From positions 62,001-126,000 of the forward strand of contig CALHWE010000011.1 of NCBI GenBank assembly GCA_938036785.1: a stretch of DNA of 64,000 nucleotides. The letters are read 5' to 3'. A program made the position numbers and the translations under genes. Positions 8,527 through 17,513 of this stretch are shown piece after piece. Positions within the stretch are counted from its first letter, which is position 1; the number at the start of each line of letters is the position of its first letter. A model generated the notes under the pieces. It was not told the origin of the DNA and searched no databases. It saw only the letters and a list, made by a program, of their open reading frames with translations. This DNA comes from an uncultured Candidatus Saccharibacteria bacterium (GTDB lineage Bacteria; Patescibacteriota; Saccharimonadia; Saccharimonadales; Saccharimonadaceae).

Positions 8527-9693
8527 ATGAATCCACAGCAACCATACACTCCCCAACCGAATGGTTCGGCACCGCAGCCCGAGCAACAGCCCCCGCAGCC
8601 CAATGCGCCGGCGGCTGCTCCGTATGTCCCCTACTATGCTACCCAAGCGGCGTCACACGGTGCGCAGGATTATGGCTATGGTGCATATAATCCGGCGACG
8701 CAGAGCCAACCAACTCAGCCACCGTATCAAGAGCAGCCCGCCCCTTCATCACCACAGCCTCAGGCTGCGCCCTACCAGCCGTATCAGCCGTCACACGACC
8801 AACCAGCTAGCCAACCAGCCGCCAGCTACGGTACAGGCCAGTCATACCACTACGTGCCGCAGTCCGAACAGCAGCCAGCCGCAACGGCTCACCCAACCAA
8901 CCCCCAAACCACCGCAGACACACCGCATGGCTACGCCAATGCTGATGCCTACCCAGGTGCCAACCAACCCACTGCACAGCCCTACCAGCCACAAGTAGGC
9001 GGCTACACTGGCCAGGCGTATGCCAACCCACAGCAGCCACTCGGCGCCACTGCCATGGCTGCTACCGGCGCAGAAGACCTTGGTGCAGCAAGCGAGCCAG
9101 ACACCTCCTTCCCAGTAGATTACCTCAACGAGATTGCACCCAAGCAGCAGCCAGTGCAGATTAACCGCTTTGCGGTGTTTGGGCTGATCGGCGGTGTACT
9201 CTTGCTCGCCTTTGCCATTATCATGATGATGGTCAACAGCCAGCCCAACTACACCAAGCAAGCCCAAAGCACCCTAGCCCGCATCGAAACCTTGCAGGCA
9301 GCCACCAAGGAGCAGCAATCACGCCTAACAGAAAATGAACTCTCGAGTATGAACACCACACTCACCACCTCGCTTGGTAGCATGGGGACAGAGCTCAAGT
9401 CGTCACTTAAGGATGCGAAGATCAAGACCGAGCTCCTAGGCGACGCCAAAAAGACCGAAAAAGCCTACTCCGACAAACTCTCCAAAACGCTCGAAGACGC
9501 TTACCTGACCGGCTCGCTCGACCGCGTCTATGCACGCGAGATGAGCTACCAGCTGTCCATCCTCAAGAGCTACCTCCAGAAGCTCAAAACCGCCAGTGGC
9601 AACCGCAAAGCCATTGCCGATTACGTCGCCACCAACAGCAAGACGCTCGACGCCGCTACCAAGTCGTTTAGCAACTTTACCTCGACGAAATAG
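8527..9693 (+). CDS. Single-pass membrane protein with Pro/Gln-rich N-terminus
   Basis: The protein has 388 aa. Residues 1-185 are low-complexity (Pro, Gln, Ala, Tyr), followed by one transmembrane helix (FAVFGLIGGVLLLAFAIIMM) and about 150 residues of mainly helical, charged sequence that should be outside the cell. There is no signal peptide, so the helix acts as signal anchor with the disordered arm inside. No enzymatic motif was recognised. The start ATG at 8527 follows TATTAT with a 7-base spacer (leaderless); the frame could extend nine codons without a ribosome site. A terminator follows. The N-terminus resembles that of the gene at 4721 in composition, not in sequence. Confidence 0.72.
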   Translation: MNPQQPYTPQPNGSAPQPEQQPPQPNAPAAAPYVPYYATQAASHGAQDYGYGAYNPATQSQPTQPPYQEQPAPSSPQPQAAPYQPYQPSHDQPASQPAASYGTGQSYHYVPQSEQQPAATAHPTNPQTTADTPHGYANADAYPGANQPTAQPYQPQVGGYTGQAYANPQQPLGATAMAATGAEDLGAASEPDTSFPVDYLNEIAPKQQPVQINRFAVFGLIGGVLLLAFAIIMMMVNSQPNYTKQAQSTLARIETLQAATKEQQSRLTENELSSMNTTLTTSLGSMGTELKSSLKDAKIKTELLGDAKKTEKAYSDKLSKTLEDAYLTGSLDRVYAREMSYQLSILKSYLQKLKTASGNRKAIADYVATNSKTLDAATKSFSNFTSTK

Positions 9694-9716
9694 CGACATA
9701 CGCTATCCTATCGACA

Positions 9717-9744
9717 AAGCTCGCCTCTATGGTGGGCTTTTTTG
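9717..9744 (+). terminator. Rho-independent terminator
   Basis: A nine-pair stem with G-T pairs (AAGCTCGCC / GGTGGGCTT), 5-base loop, then a T-rich run. Confidence 0.75.
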
Positions 9745-9860
9745 TTAGTACACTGTACTATAAAACAAACATCTACTTACATATGGCTGTATGGCGTAGT
9801 CCCAGGGGTTTTCCTCCGCGTGAGGTGGTAAATATAAGGTGTCAGATATCTATCACATAA

Positions 9861-9893
9861 TAAAAAGAAAAGCGCTCACACAGCGTGAGCGCT
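9861..9893 (-). terminator. Rho-independent terminator of the mmcQ-like gene
   Basis: A perfect 9-bp stem (AGCGCTCAC / GTGAGCGCT) with a 5-base loop; on the minus strand it is followed by TTTTCTTTTT. Confidence 0.85.
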
Positions 9894-9932
9894 CCTATAT
9901 ATACTGACGATTCTCCTCAAAAAACGAGCATG

Positions 9933-10274
9933 CTACTCCGTCACCAGCCGGTAGCTAAGCCGCGCTAGGTCAATCACTTCATCATCGCTCAACTGGCCGC
10001 TGCAAATAACAGTAATCCAATGTTTTTTGTTGAGGTGGTAGCCTGGCTGCACCGACTCATAGCGTTCGCGCAGGGTGCGGGCAAGCTGCGGGTCGCACTT
10101 GAGGCTGACGCGCAGTGGCTGCGACCCTTCGGCAACCAGCGCAAACATCTTCTCTTGCTGACCAGGCACATCCTTGTGCCCTACCTTGTACACCGCGATA
10201 TCGTCCCCAAAGGGATAGTCGAGCCACGCCCCGGGCAGGCTGAGCAAAAATTCTTCAAGCTGCTTGTGTGTCAT
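9933..10274 (-). CDS. MmcQ/YjbR family protein
   Basis: A 113-aa protein of the MmcQ/YjbR (DUF419) fold: an N-terminal helix followed by LPGAWLDYPFGDDIAVYKVG, a central sheet with MFALVAEG and RVSLKCDP, then YHLNKKHWITV and a C-terminal SYRLVTE helix. The length is standard. The family has a CyaY-like fold and is annotated as DNA-binding, without an established reaction. TATTAT (10281-10286, minus) ends six bases upstream of the ATG, directly abutting the corA stop codon, so this gene has its own leaderless promoter even though it follows orn-corA. Confidence 0.88.
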   Translation of the reverse strand: MTHKQLEEFLLSLPGAWLDYPFGDDIAVYKVGHKDVPGQQEKMFALVAEGSQPLRVSLKCDPQLARTLRERYESVQPGYHLNKKHWITVICSGQLSDDEVIDLARLSYRLVTE

Positions 10275-10280
10275 AGCACT

Positions 10281-10286
10281 ATAATA
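10281..10286 (-). promoter_or_regulatory. -10 element of the mmcQ-like gene (leaderless)
   Basis: TATTAT ends six bases before the ATG. Confidence 0.5.
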
Positions 10287-11150
10287 CTACACCCATTTGT
10301 GCCGCACAAAATACCCCACCATCGCCAGCGGTATGAGGATGATCAGGCCGATCATCAGCCAAAAGGCGATATCACTACGAAATGGCAACTGCACGAAGTT
10401 CATCCCGCCTAGGCCCGTCAAGAACGAGACCGGCATAAAGACGGTGGCAACCAAGGTGAGGCGCTTCATCACATCGTTCATACGGTTAGACACCACCGAG
10501 AGGTACATATCAAGCGCGCTGGTGAGAAGGTCGCGCATCGTATCAATAAGCTCGTGAACGCGCCAGGCGTAGTCGTAACTATCGCGCACATACACCGCGC
10601 ATTTTTTATCAAACAAGGCATAGCGGCCGTTACTGAGACCATTGAGCACATTCATCAAGGGGAGCACCACCTTGCGCAGGTCGGCTAACTGACGCTTGTA
10701 CACGAAGAGCTGCTGGAGCTGCCGATTATCTGGAGTGCGAATCATCGTATCCTCCAGCTGGTCAGTCACATCGTCTATATGATTAAGCAGCGGCATAAAT
10801 TGCTCAATAGAAAACTGGGCAATAGTAGCTAGAATAAGCGATGGCGTTGTGTGGCTAGGCCGCAGCGCAGTAATGCGCTGAACGAGCTCATCGTCCAGCT
10901 TACCCTGGTGCAGCGTAATAATCTCGGTTTTACTGAGCAAAATAGTAATAGTGTGGTACTTTACATTGTGCCGGCTAACGTATGGTATATCCAGCGTCAG
11001 CAGCAGCCACACCTCCCCTTCTATCGCCTGCGGCAGCCAGCGATGCTCGCGCACCATGCGGGCCTGCAACTCAGGCAGGCGCAGTTCGCTCAGCAGCGCC
11101 CGCCGCTGCTCGATTGTGTCGATCGTAATATCGCGCCACAGCTCGGGCAT
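10287..11150 (-). CDS. corA: CorA-family divalent cation channel
   Basis: The protein has 287 aa. A cytoplasmic N-terminal alpha/beta domain and long helix are followed by two C-terminal membrane helices; the first ends with the family signature GMN (TGLGGMNF), which forms the pore mouth, and the second ends in a basic tail (YFVRHKWV). It mediates Mg2+ (or Co2+/Ni2+) uptake as a pentamer. ATG at 11150 overlaps the TGA of orn; the GTG just before it (11153) is also possible and lies better spaced after AAAGG. It is co-transcribed with orn. Confidence 0.88.
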   Translation of the reverse strand: MPELWRDITIDTIEQRRALLSELRLPELQARMVREHRWLPQAIEGEVWLLLTLDIPYVSRHNVKYHTITILLSKTEIITLHQGKLDDELVQRITALRPSHTTPSLILATIAQFSIEQFMPLLNHIDDVTDQLEDTMIRTPDNRQLQQLFVYKRQLADLRKVVLPLMNVLNGLSNGRYALFDKKCAVYVRDSYDYAWRVHELIDTMRDLLTSALDMYLSVVSNRMNDVMKRLTLVATVFMPVSFLTGLGGMNFVQLPFRSDIAFWLMIGLIILIPLAMVGYFVRHKWV

Positions 11151-11701
11151 CACAGAGCGACCTTTTGCAAATAATAGCGCAGCTCCATAATACTACCACG
11201 AATATCCTCCAGCGCGCGGTGGTCTTCTGGCTTGGCAAATTTCTTGCCGTATTTACCCTCCATCACCACCTTCCAGGCGCTCACATCGAGCATGCGGTAG
11301 TGGAGACGCTGCGCCAGCTGCGGCCACCAGTGATCGATAAAGCGGCGATCTTGGTGGATGGAGTTTCCCGCCAGCAATATCCGCCCCTCGCCAGCACACT
11401 GCGCATCACAAAACGCCAACAGCTCTTGCTCAATTATTGCCAGCGGTTTACCCTGAGCATTCTGCTCCTCCAGCCCACGCCGCGCCGCCGGGTGCTGATC
11501 CCAAAAGCTGGCGTTACCGTCGAGGAGGCGCTTAAGCTTAGCTGCATCATGGCGCACCACCCCTTCGTACGTTGCAATCTCGGCAAAGGTCCAGTCCGTC
11601 ACAATCGCCGCTACCTCTAGTATTTCATCCGTGGTAGGGTCCAGCCCTGTCATTTCTAGGTCTACCCACAAAATCCGTTTTGGTTTGAAGCTTGGTTTCA
11701 T
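11150..11701 (-). CDS. orn: Oligoribonuclease
   Basis: A 183-aa DEDDh 3'-5' exonuclease. The three exonuclease motifs are WVDLEMTGL (metal-binding D and E), GNSIHQDRRFI and HRALEDIRGSI (catalytic H and D). Length and sequence match Orn rather than larger RNase D/T-type enzymes. It degrades 2-5 nt RNA fragments, including pGpG. TATACT (11708-11713, minus) ends six bases before the ATG (leaderless). corA starts at its stop codon. Confidence 0.93.
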   Translation of the reverse strand: MKPSFKPKRILWVDLEMTGLDPTTDEILEVAAIVTDWTFAEIATYEGVVRHDAAKLKRLLDGNASFWDQHPAARRGLEEQNAQGKPLAIIEQELLAFCDAQCAGEGRILLAGNSIHQDRRFIDHWWPQLAQRLHYRMLDVSAWKVVMEGKYGKKFAKPEDHRALEDIRGSIMELRYYLQKVAL

Positions 11702-11707
11702 GCTTCT

Positions 11708-11713
11708 AGTATA
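11708..11713 (-). promoter_or_regulatory. -10 element of orn-corA (leaderless)
   Basis: TATACT ends six bases before the orn ATG. Confidence 0.6.
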
Positions 11714-11953
11714 CTACATGTCCACCGCATAGCGCTCATCCTTAGCTATTACTGTTATAAGCATAAGCTTTACTGACGTGCAAGTTGGTGTACTACTTTT
11801 TTGTTCAGGTGTCTTTATCTCCCTTCTTGCTCCGTATTCCAGGACGTAATTATGCGGTAAATCCTCTATCCTACCCCTGTTATTTCCGAATTATTCAATC
11901 ATATGTTCACGCTCAGTAGGTGTTTGGGTAGTGCGCAAATTTATTATTCACCA

Positions 11954-11984
11954 TAGAAAAACCACACCCTGGATGGGTGTGGTT
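11954..11984 (-). terminator. Rho-independent terminator of mscL
   Basis: A perfect 10-bp stem (AACCACACCC / GGGTGTGGTT), loop of five, followed on the minus strand by a T-rich run. Confidence 0.85.
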
Positions 11985-12009
11985 GATCGCTCTGAGGCTT
12001 CTCGCCTCT

Positions 12010-12459
12010 TTAGTCTTTTTTCTTGTCCAAGCGGTCGAGCTTGAGCAGGTGGATGATTAGGTAGATGACAAATGCTGTGGCAATCAGGGTGATCAGCGAG
12101 CTCACGAAAGCTCCCCACGCAAAGTCAGCGCTGCGCCCAGCAATCTCAATATGCGTACTAGCAGCCTCGAGCCCCTTCTGCGAACCCACGATAAACTGCA
12201 CCACCGGGCTAATGAACCCTTGAACTAATTTTTTAACCGTATCGCCAGCAGCAGTACCAATCGCCAAACCAACAGCCAGGCCCACCACGCCCTGCTCACG
12301 GATGAAGTCGGCAAAACCGCCGAGGTGGCTGTTCTTCATCTTCTGCTCCATCGCTTGGGCAGCAGCTGCAGCCTCTTGAGCAGCCTTGCGTGGGGTGCGG
12401 CGTGCAGCAGGCTTCTTTGCAGCAGCTGCTTTGGTTTTGGTTGTTGTTCGTTCTGCCAT
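12010..12459 (-). CDS. mscL: Large-conductance mechanosensitive channel
   Basis: The protein has 149 aa. An extra 35-residue Lys/Ala-rich N-terminal extension precedes the MscL core: GGFADFIREQGVVGLAVGL (S1 and first helix with the Gly/Ala pore packing), the periplasmic loop, the second helix (FVSSLITLIATAFVIYLIIH) and a short charged end. It is a pentameric emergency valve against osmotic shock. The basic extension is unlike E. coli MscL and may interact with membrane or nucleic acid. The start has AAGGAG seven bases upstream. Confidence 0.9.
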   Translation of the reverse strand: MAERTTTKTKAAAAKKPAARRTPRKAAQEAAAAAQAMEQKMKNSHLGGFADFIREQGVVGLAVGLAIGTAAGDTVKKLVQGFISPVVQFIVGSQKGLEAASTHIEIAGRSADFAWGAFVSSLITLIATAFVIYLIIHLLKLDRLDKKKD

Positions 12460-12515
12460 AGGTTCTCCTTATTAACCATTGTTTATTCAAATTATAGCAT
12501 ATTCTGCATTAATTG

Positions 12516-13775
12516 CTAGCGCTCTTGTGTTGGTGGTGTTCTATGGCGCGAGGACTTCGCTAACCTCTCCTTAATCTTCTTTTTGTCTCGCTCGGCAGCT
12601 GCAATCTTCTTTATGAGCGTCTTCCTAAACCCACGCGACAGCACTGGCTCACGCGTCAGCACCCGTCCTATGCTCGCTAAGAAATTATCATTATTAGGCG
12701 GTAATTCAAACATTCCATTATACTCTTCTACAGCTTCGGATGCCTTCTTGGGGTCACTCTCAACTTTTGCAATCTTGCGTAGTAGATCCCCTTTGAAGAA
12801 CCGACTTTCCGAAGTGTCATCGGGCAGCAGGCTTGCTTTGATTACATCCGCCAAGGCTAGGGCGCTCTCTCCCATATGTCGCGCAACGAGCTGTGAGCAC
12901 AGTGATTTTGCATGCTCAAGCTTGTTGCGTGGGTCGATGTCTGGGTAGATACCAGCAAATTGATCAATAATATCCTCACTCGCAGCAACTGGATCGGGGT
13001 TATTGCCTAGTGTATTAATAATCACATTATGATACAGGCGCAGCATTTCGCGGCCCGGTACTGATGGCATGGTAATGAGCTGCAGCTGGCTATGGAGCAG
13101 ATACTCATACTCATCGTCGTCTCGATGGCGGCTGTCTTTATCAAAACTCAGCCAGAACCGATCTCTTATGAACTTTTGGCGCTTACCTGGATCGTCTATA
13201 TCGACTTTTCGTAATAATTCACTAGTCTGCAAGGTATTAATCGCGCGCAGCTCACCACGCCATAATTGGTCAAGCGGGTCTTCACCACCAACCGCCTTGG
13301 TCGTTTCTTGGTAAAATTCCTTGGTTGCAACATCGAGCAAAAACGAGCGCTTACTCCCACTCGTGCGGTCAAACAACATAACCACTGCGTGCTGGTTTAC
13401 ATACCCAACATAATGCTCCACCCCTATTTGATCCAGGCACTCCGATGCCACAATGGTGTAGCCATAGCAATTAGCCTTCTCGCGTTGCGCGATAAGCTCT
13501 GTAGTCAACAGCGGTGTTGCCTCATCCATGTCTTCGAATTCAAGTGTCTGCCGCACCAAATGTCCCACAAGAATAGCTGCTTCGATCGTGTCATCAAATG
13601 TCAGCGGCGACTGCTCGTAGGCTGTGCCGATGATCTTGAGCTGAGTAGAATCGGGCAAACGCTGGCGGCCAATCTCGGGATTGCTCTCCGCTATACCACG
13701 TCTTGGTGTCTTGAGCCCTGCCATCAGCAACTCATCTAAGATAGATGGATTGGTATGTGGCGTACGCTCACCCAC
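12516..13775 (-). CDS. Predicted transglutaminase-fold protein coupled to argS
   Basis: A 419-aa cytoplasmic protein with no signal peptide or membrane helix. Residues about 95-155 contain a possible papain/transglutaminase-like triad in order: C103 in ANCYGYTIVASECLDQIG, H129 in VNQHAVVMLF and D148 in FLLDVATKEFY. The Cys at the N-end of a helix and His/Asp on following strands fit that fold. The C-terminal 250 residues are helical and may be repeat-like. The GTG start overlaps the argS TAG by one base (TAGTG) with GGAG upstream, so it is translated by coupling to argS. The role is unknown; proteolysis or cross-linking is a guess based on the triad only. Confidence 0.6.
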   Translation of the reverse strand: MGERTPHTNPSILDELLMAGLKTPRRGIAESNPEIGRQRLPDSTQLKIIGTAYEQSPLTFDDTIEAAILVGHLVRQTLEFEDMDEATPLLTTELIAQREKANCYGYTIVASECLDQIGVEHYVGYVNQHAVVMLFDRTSGSKRSFLLDVATKEFYQETTKAVGGEDPLDQLWRGELRAINTLQTSELLRKVDIDDPGKRQKFIRDRFWLSFDKDSRHRDDDEYEYLLHSQLQLITMPSVPGREMLRLYHNVIINTLGNNPDPVAASEDIIDQFAGIYPDIDPRNKLEHAKSLCSQLVARHMGESALALADVIKASLLPDDTSESRFFKGDLLRKIAKVESDPKKASEAVEEYNGMFELPPNNDNFLASIGRVLTREPVLSRGFRKTLIKKIAAAERDKKKIKERLAKSSRHRTPPTQER

Positions 13776-15439
13776 TACAACCGCTCCGGCGCTTCGATAC
13801 CGAGCAGAGTAAGGCCAGCAGCCAGGGTGTCGCGGTAGCGCTGCACTAGGGCGAGGCGCTCGGCCTGGCGCGGGCTGCCAACGACGCGGTTTTTCTCGTA
13901 GAAGCGGTTAAATTCTTGGGCAAGCTCATAGAGGTAGTGGCAGATGCCATGCACAAGATACTCGCGGGCAGCCTTCTCGACAACCTCTGGATATTCGCTC
14001 AGCTTGCGCAGGAGGAGGCGCTCATCATCAGTGCAATCGGTTGGCTCGACAGGCTCGGCACTCGCCTTGGCCAGGATGCTGCAGGCCCGAGCGTGAGCGT
14101 ATTGAATGTAGGGGCCAGAATTACCCTGCAGGCTCACCGTCTCGTCCATATCAAAGGCGATATCGTTGCCCATACGATACTTCGCAAAAGCGTACTTGAT
14201 CGCCCCCAAGGCCACCTGGCGCTGCACCACCGGGTCTGTCGTGAGGCCTGCGACGCGCTCTTGAACGATGGCAAGCACATCGGCCGCTCGCGCCACATTA
14301 CCCAGGCGCGAACTCATCTTGCTACCATCACCAAAGCGGACCGTACCATTGGTCAGGTGGGTCATCCGCCCAGCTAGCTCAGGCCGGAAGAGCTCAGCCG
14401 CAGCATACACCACGCGCATATACTCCTTTTGGTCGTTGCCAGTGATGAGAATCCGGTGGTCGAAGTGGTAGTCTTCTACTTCTTTCCAGATAACGCCAAT
14501 ATCCTTTGTCTCGTACGTCGGCAGGCCATTTGATGTTACAAAAACGCGGGTGTGCAAATGCTTGGCGGGGTCACCGACGAAGACCACTGCCCCCTCAGAG
14601 CGCTGCAAATTCCCCCGCTCCAGCTGCTCGTGCACCACGGCCAGGCCAATCGGTGCAGTGCTACTCTCGGGGATATAGTCAAGATGATCGACCTGAATCA
14701 TCGCATAAAAGGCATCAAAGTAGTCCAAGCTCCACTGGCGCGTCGTCCAATAGATCTGAGCCAGCGGCGTATTGTGCTCATCATGCTCGTGGTAGCTGTA
14801 AACTAGCTTGTTAAACTCAATAATCTCTTGCTTCGCCGTCTCGTTCTCTTCGTACGCCTTAGCACCGATCACATAGGCCTGGCTAATCCACCGCGCCCGA
14901 GCAAAGACATCGCTCTCTACCTCTGGTAACTTCTCTGGTAGCTCGCCGCCTAGCGTGTGGCGCATCCCCCACAGGCACTTAGCAACGTGCAGGCCGACAT
15001 CACCACCAAAGCTGGCTCGGTCTACCGACGCGCCAACCGACTCGATGATCCGCGCCAATATATCGCCATACACCGTCTGGTACAAGTGACCAGTATGTAA
15101 CTCCTTGAAGGCGTTGGGGCAGCTATATTCCAGCGTGTAGCGCATGCCGCCATAGATCTGCTGCGGTGCGGTATTGGCCGCCTGCCACAGCGCTTCATCA
15201 CTCAGGCGGAGATTAATAAAACCCGGGCCAGCCACGCTCACGTCAGAAAACTGGCCAGTCTGGCGCAGCACCGCCGCCACCTCCTCGGCAATCTCGCGCG
15301 GCTTCTTGCCCAGTGGCTTGGCAAGCTTGAGCGCGACATTGGTCGCAAAATCGCCAAACGTCGGCTCCGGCCGCGTTAATTCCACCGGCGGAGTTTGTTG
15401 ATAAAGAGTATATACTGCATCACGAATCGTCTGTTCCAT
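13775..15439 (-). CDS. argS: Arginyl-tRNA synthetase
   Basis: The protein has 554 aa, normal for ArgRS. An N-terminal additional domain (tRNA D-loop contact) precedes the class I Rossmann domain with H115-T-G-H118 (HIGH signature). A KMSKS-like loop (GSKMSSRLGN) follows, then SGPYIQYAHARACSIL opening the DALR anticodon-binding domain. It charges tRNA-Arg, one of which (GCG anticodon) lies in this window. The ATG at 15439 was chosen because TATACT (15446-15451, minus) ends six bases before it; the long upstream frame runs through pyrG and has no support. Confidence 0.95.
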   Translation of the reverse strand: MEQTIRDAVYTLYQQTPPVELTRPEPTFGDFATNVALKLAKPLGKKPREIAEEVAAVLRQTGQFSDVSVAGPGFINLRLSDEALWQAANTAPQQIYGGMRYTLEYSCPNAFKELHTGHLYQTVYGDILARIIESVGASVDRASFGGDVGLHVAKCLWGMRHTLGGELPEKLPEVESDVFARARWISQAYVIGAKAYEENETAKQEIIEFNKLVYSYHEHDEHNTPLAQIYWTTRQWSLDYFDAFYAMIQVDHLDYIPESSTAPIGLAVVHEQLERGNLQRSEGAVVFVGDPAKHLHTRVFVTSNGLPTYETKDIGVIWKEVEDYHFDHRILITGNDQKEYMRVVYAAAELFRPELAGRMTHLTNGTVRFGDGSKMSSRLGNVARAADVLAIVQERVAGLTTDPVVQRQVALGAIKYAFAKYRMGNDIAFDMDETVSLQGNSGPYIQYAHARACSILAKASAEPVEPTDCTDDERLLLRKLSEYPEVVEKAAREYLVHGICHYLYELAQEFNRFYEKNRVVGSPRQAERLALVQRYRDTLAAGLTLLGIEAPERL

Positions 15440-15445
15440 GATTAT

Positions 15446-15451
15446 AGTATA
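15446..15451 (-). promoter_or_regulatory. -10 element of argS (leaderless)
   Basis: TATACT ends six bases before the ATG, in the 55-bp gap after pyrG. Confidence 0.6.
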
Positions 15452-15494
15452 CAACAGATGCGGCGCAAGAATAGCGTAAGCGTAGCGAGAAGGT

Positions 15495-17111
15495 TTACGC
15501 CTTGCCCTTCTGCATCCGCTTCTGCCGCTTGAGCGCCGCCTGCACCAAGCCAGCAAAGAGTGGGTGAGCTCGGAATGGCCGCGAGGTAAACTCTGGATGA
15601 GCCTGAGTCGCAACGAAGTAGTCGCAGGTCGGTGCCTCGACAAACTCAACCAGCCTGCCATCGGGTGACGTACCCGACACCACAACCCCGCCCGCGTTAA
15701 TCGCAGCGAGATGCGCTTGATTCACCTCATAGCGGTGGCGGTGACGCTCCACAACCTCTGTTGTCCCATATACCTTAGCGGTGCGCGAGCCAGCTTGCAG
15801 CACCGCTGGGTAATTACCCAGGCGCATCGTCCCACCGGTCGATTGCTTGCCCTGCTGATCAGGCATGAGGTAGATGACGGCATTATCTGGCGCAGCACCA
15901 CACTCCGCACTGCCAGCCTGGGCCAGACCACCGCGGCGGGCAGCGGCAATCACTGCGACCTGCATCCCCAGGCATATACCAAGATACGGTATATTGTGCT
16001 GCAAGCAATAACTCGCCGCCGCAATCTTCCCTTCTACCCCGCGCTTGCCAAAACCACCAGGCACCACCACAGCATCCACAGCGCTAAGCGCTGCGTCGGT
16101 CACTGTCTCGGCATTGATCCACTGGATCGTCACCTCACTACGGTGCGCCCAGGCGGCGGCTTTGAGCGCTTCGGTGATAGAGAGATAGGTATCGGCATTA
16201 TCAACATATTTCGCCACGAGGCCAATCGTCAGCCGCTGGCGGTACGTCTGGCTGTCATGCCGGGCCAGCTGCTGCCAACGCGTCATATCTGGCGCCGTAT
16301 CATTACCGGTAAAGCTCGCCAGCACCGGGCCTAATTCGCGCGCCACCATCAAGGGTACCTTGTAGACCGTATCGACATTTGGCATCATAATGATCCCCTC
16401 TGGCCGCACCCCACTGGCAATGGCAATCTTATCCGCCACACCACGCGGCGGCGCTGTGCTGCCCTCGGTGCGAACTGCCACCACATCGGGCATAATACCA
16501 AAGCCACGCAGGTCAGCCATAGCATTCTGGGCTGGCTTCGTCTTGTATTCCTGGCTCGTCGCAAGAAACGGCACATACACCACATGGACGAAGAGACAGT
16601 GCTCACGCCCCACCTCTAATGAGAATTCGCGGATTGCCTCGACAAAGCTTAGCCCCTCATAATCTCCCACCGTGCCACCAATCTCCACAATATGCACCTG
16701 GCCCGCCGCTGCCTGGTGGATAGCTCGCTTGATCGCTTGAGTGAGGTGCGGCACCAACTGCACCGTCTGGCCGCCAAATTTCCCGGCCCGCTCATCGGCG
16801 ATCAAGTCACGCAGCAGCCGCCCCGCCAGCGTAGCATTGCGCTGGGTCAGCTCGAGGTCTAAGAAGCGCTCGTAGTGACCAAGGTCGAGATCGGTCTCCG
16901 CTCCATCTTTGGTGACGAAGCACTCGCCATGCTCCTTGGGGTTAAGCAGCCCAGCATCGACATTAAGGTACGGGTCGCACTTTTGCACCGAGACAGATAA
17001 GCCCTTGGCCTGCAGCACCGCACCAATACTGGCCGCCGTGATGCCCTTACCCACCCCAGAGAGTACCCCACCGGTGACAAAAATATAGGTTGGTTGGTGT
17101 GTCTGTGTCAT
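15495..17111 (-). CDS. pyrG: CTP synthase
   Basis: The protein has 538 aa, a full-length two-domain enzyme. The N-terminal amidoligase has IFVTGGVLSGVGKGI for ATP and the typical DPYLNVDAG and EHGECFVTKDGAETDLDLGHYERF motifs. The C-terminal class I glutaminase has the nucleophile elbow PYLGICLGMQ and the His/Glu pair in QAHPEFTSRP. It makes CTP from UTP with glutamine as ammonia source. The ATG at 17111 has GAGGGAG upstream, and a TACAAT lies about 20 bases before that, so this message has a short conventional leader. Confidence 0.96.
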   Translation of the reverse strand: MTQTHQPTYIFVTGGVLSGVGKGITAASIGAVLQAKGLSVSVQKCDPYLNVDAGLLNPKEHGECFVTKDGAETDLDLGHYERFLDLELTQRNATLAGRLLRDLIADERAGKFGGQTVQLVPHLTQAIKRAIHQAAAGQVHIVEIGGTVGDYEGLSFVEAIREFSLEVGREHCLFVHVVYVPFLATSQEYKTKPAQNAMADLRGFGIMPDVVAVRTEGSTAPPRGVADKIAIASGVRPEGIIMMPNVDTVYKVPLMVARELGPVLASFTGNDTAPDMTRWQQLARHDSQTYRQRLTIGLVAKYVDNADTYLSITEALKAAAWAHRSEVTIQWINAETVTDAALSAVDAVVVPGGFGKRGVEGKIAAASYCLQHNIPYLGICLGMQVAVIAAARRGGLAQAGSAECGAAPDNAVIYLMPDQQGKQSTGGTMRLGNYPAVLQAGSRTAKVYGTTEVVERHRHRYEVNQAHLAAINAGGVVVSGTSPDGRLVEFVEAPTCDYFVATQAHPEFTSRPFRAHPLFAGLVQAALKRQKRMQKGKA

Positions 17112-17164
17112 ACAATCTCCCTCTCGCGTTCTATTGTAGCATGTATCCATAAGCAATATACCAG

Positions 17165-17188
17165 CAAAAAACCAGCCCGATCGCTGGT
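17165..17188 (-). terminator. Terminator after the small CxxC gene
   Basis: An ACCAGC/GCTGGT stem nested in a longer CCAGCAAAA/TTTTGCTGG inverted repeat, with a T run on the minus strand. It ends the RNR-region transcript before pyrG. Confidence 0.75.
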
Positions 17189-17215
17189 CTTTTGCTGGTT
17201 AGTGATACACGCCAC

Positions 17216-17455
17216 CTATTGGCAGCCCTCACACATGGTCAGCTCTGCTGGATCTGGCATAATAACAGGAGTGCCACTCGCCGCTGCTTGGTCGACGGCA
17301 ACCTGCTGAGCAGCCAGCAATGCCTGCTCGATAGCGTCGAGCTTTTCCTCGAGCGTCATGTCGTCCGTCAGCTGAGGCTTGCTAGCCTGCGCCTGCGTGG
17401 TGGTTGTCGTTGTTGTATCTGTGATTGGTGTTATTGTTGCTGTAGTTTGTGTCAT
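17216..17455 (-). CDS. 79-aa protein with C-terminal CxxC; candidate detached RNR redox tail
   Basis: The first 30 residues are Thr/Gln-rich and disordered. Residues 31-60 form an amphipathic helix (TLEEKLDAIEQALLAAQQVAV), and the protein ends in MCEGCQ with C75 and C78 as the only cysteines. C-terminal cysteine pairs of this kind end class I NrdA proteins, where they re-reduce the active site; the NrdA of this window has no cysteine in its own tail. An almost perfect NrdR box lies 42 bp upstream. The start has GGGAGA. Function as a trans-acting NrdA tail or small redox carrier is inference. Confidence 0.6.
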   Translation of the reverse strand: MTQTTATITPITDTTTTTTTQAQASKPQLTDDMTLEEKLDAIEQALLAAQQVAVDQAAASGTPVIMPDPAELTMCEGCQ

Positions 17456-17496
17456 AATAATTTCTCCCGACCCGTTGTGGTTATAATGTCTATTCT

Positions 17497-17512
17497 ACGC
17501 TATATATAGTGT
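17497..17512 (-). promoter_or_regulatory. NrdR-box-like operator
   Basis: On the minus strand the 16-mer ACACTATATATAGCGT matches 15 of 16 positions of the NrdR consensus ACACWATATNTWGTGT. It sits just upstream of a TATAAC -10 element of the 79-aa CxxC gene, a position suited to repression. Confidence 0.65.
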
Positions 17513-17513
17513 T

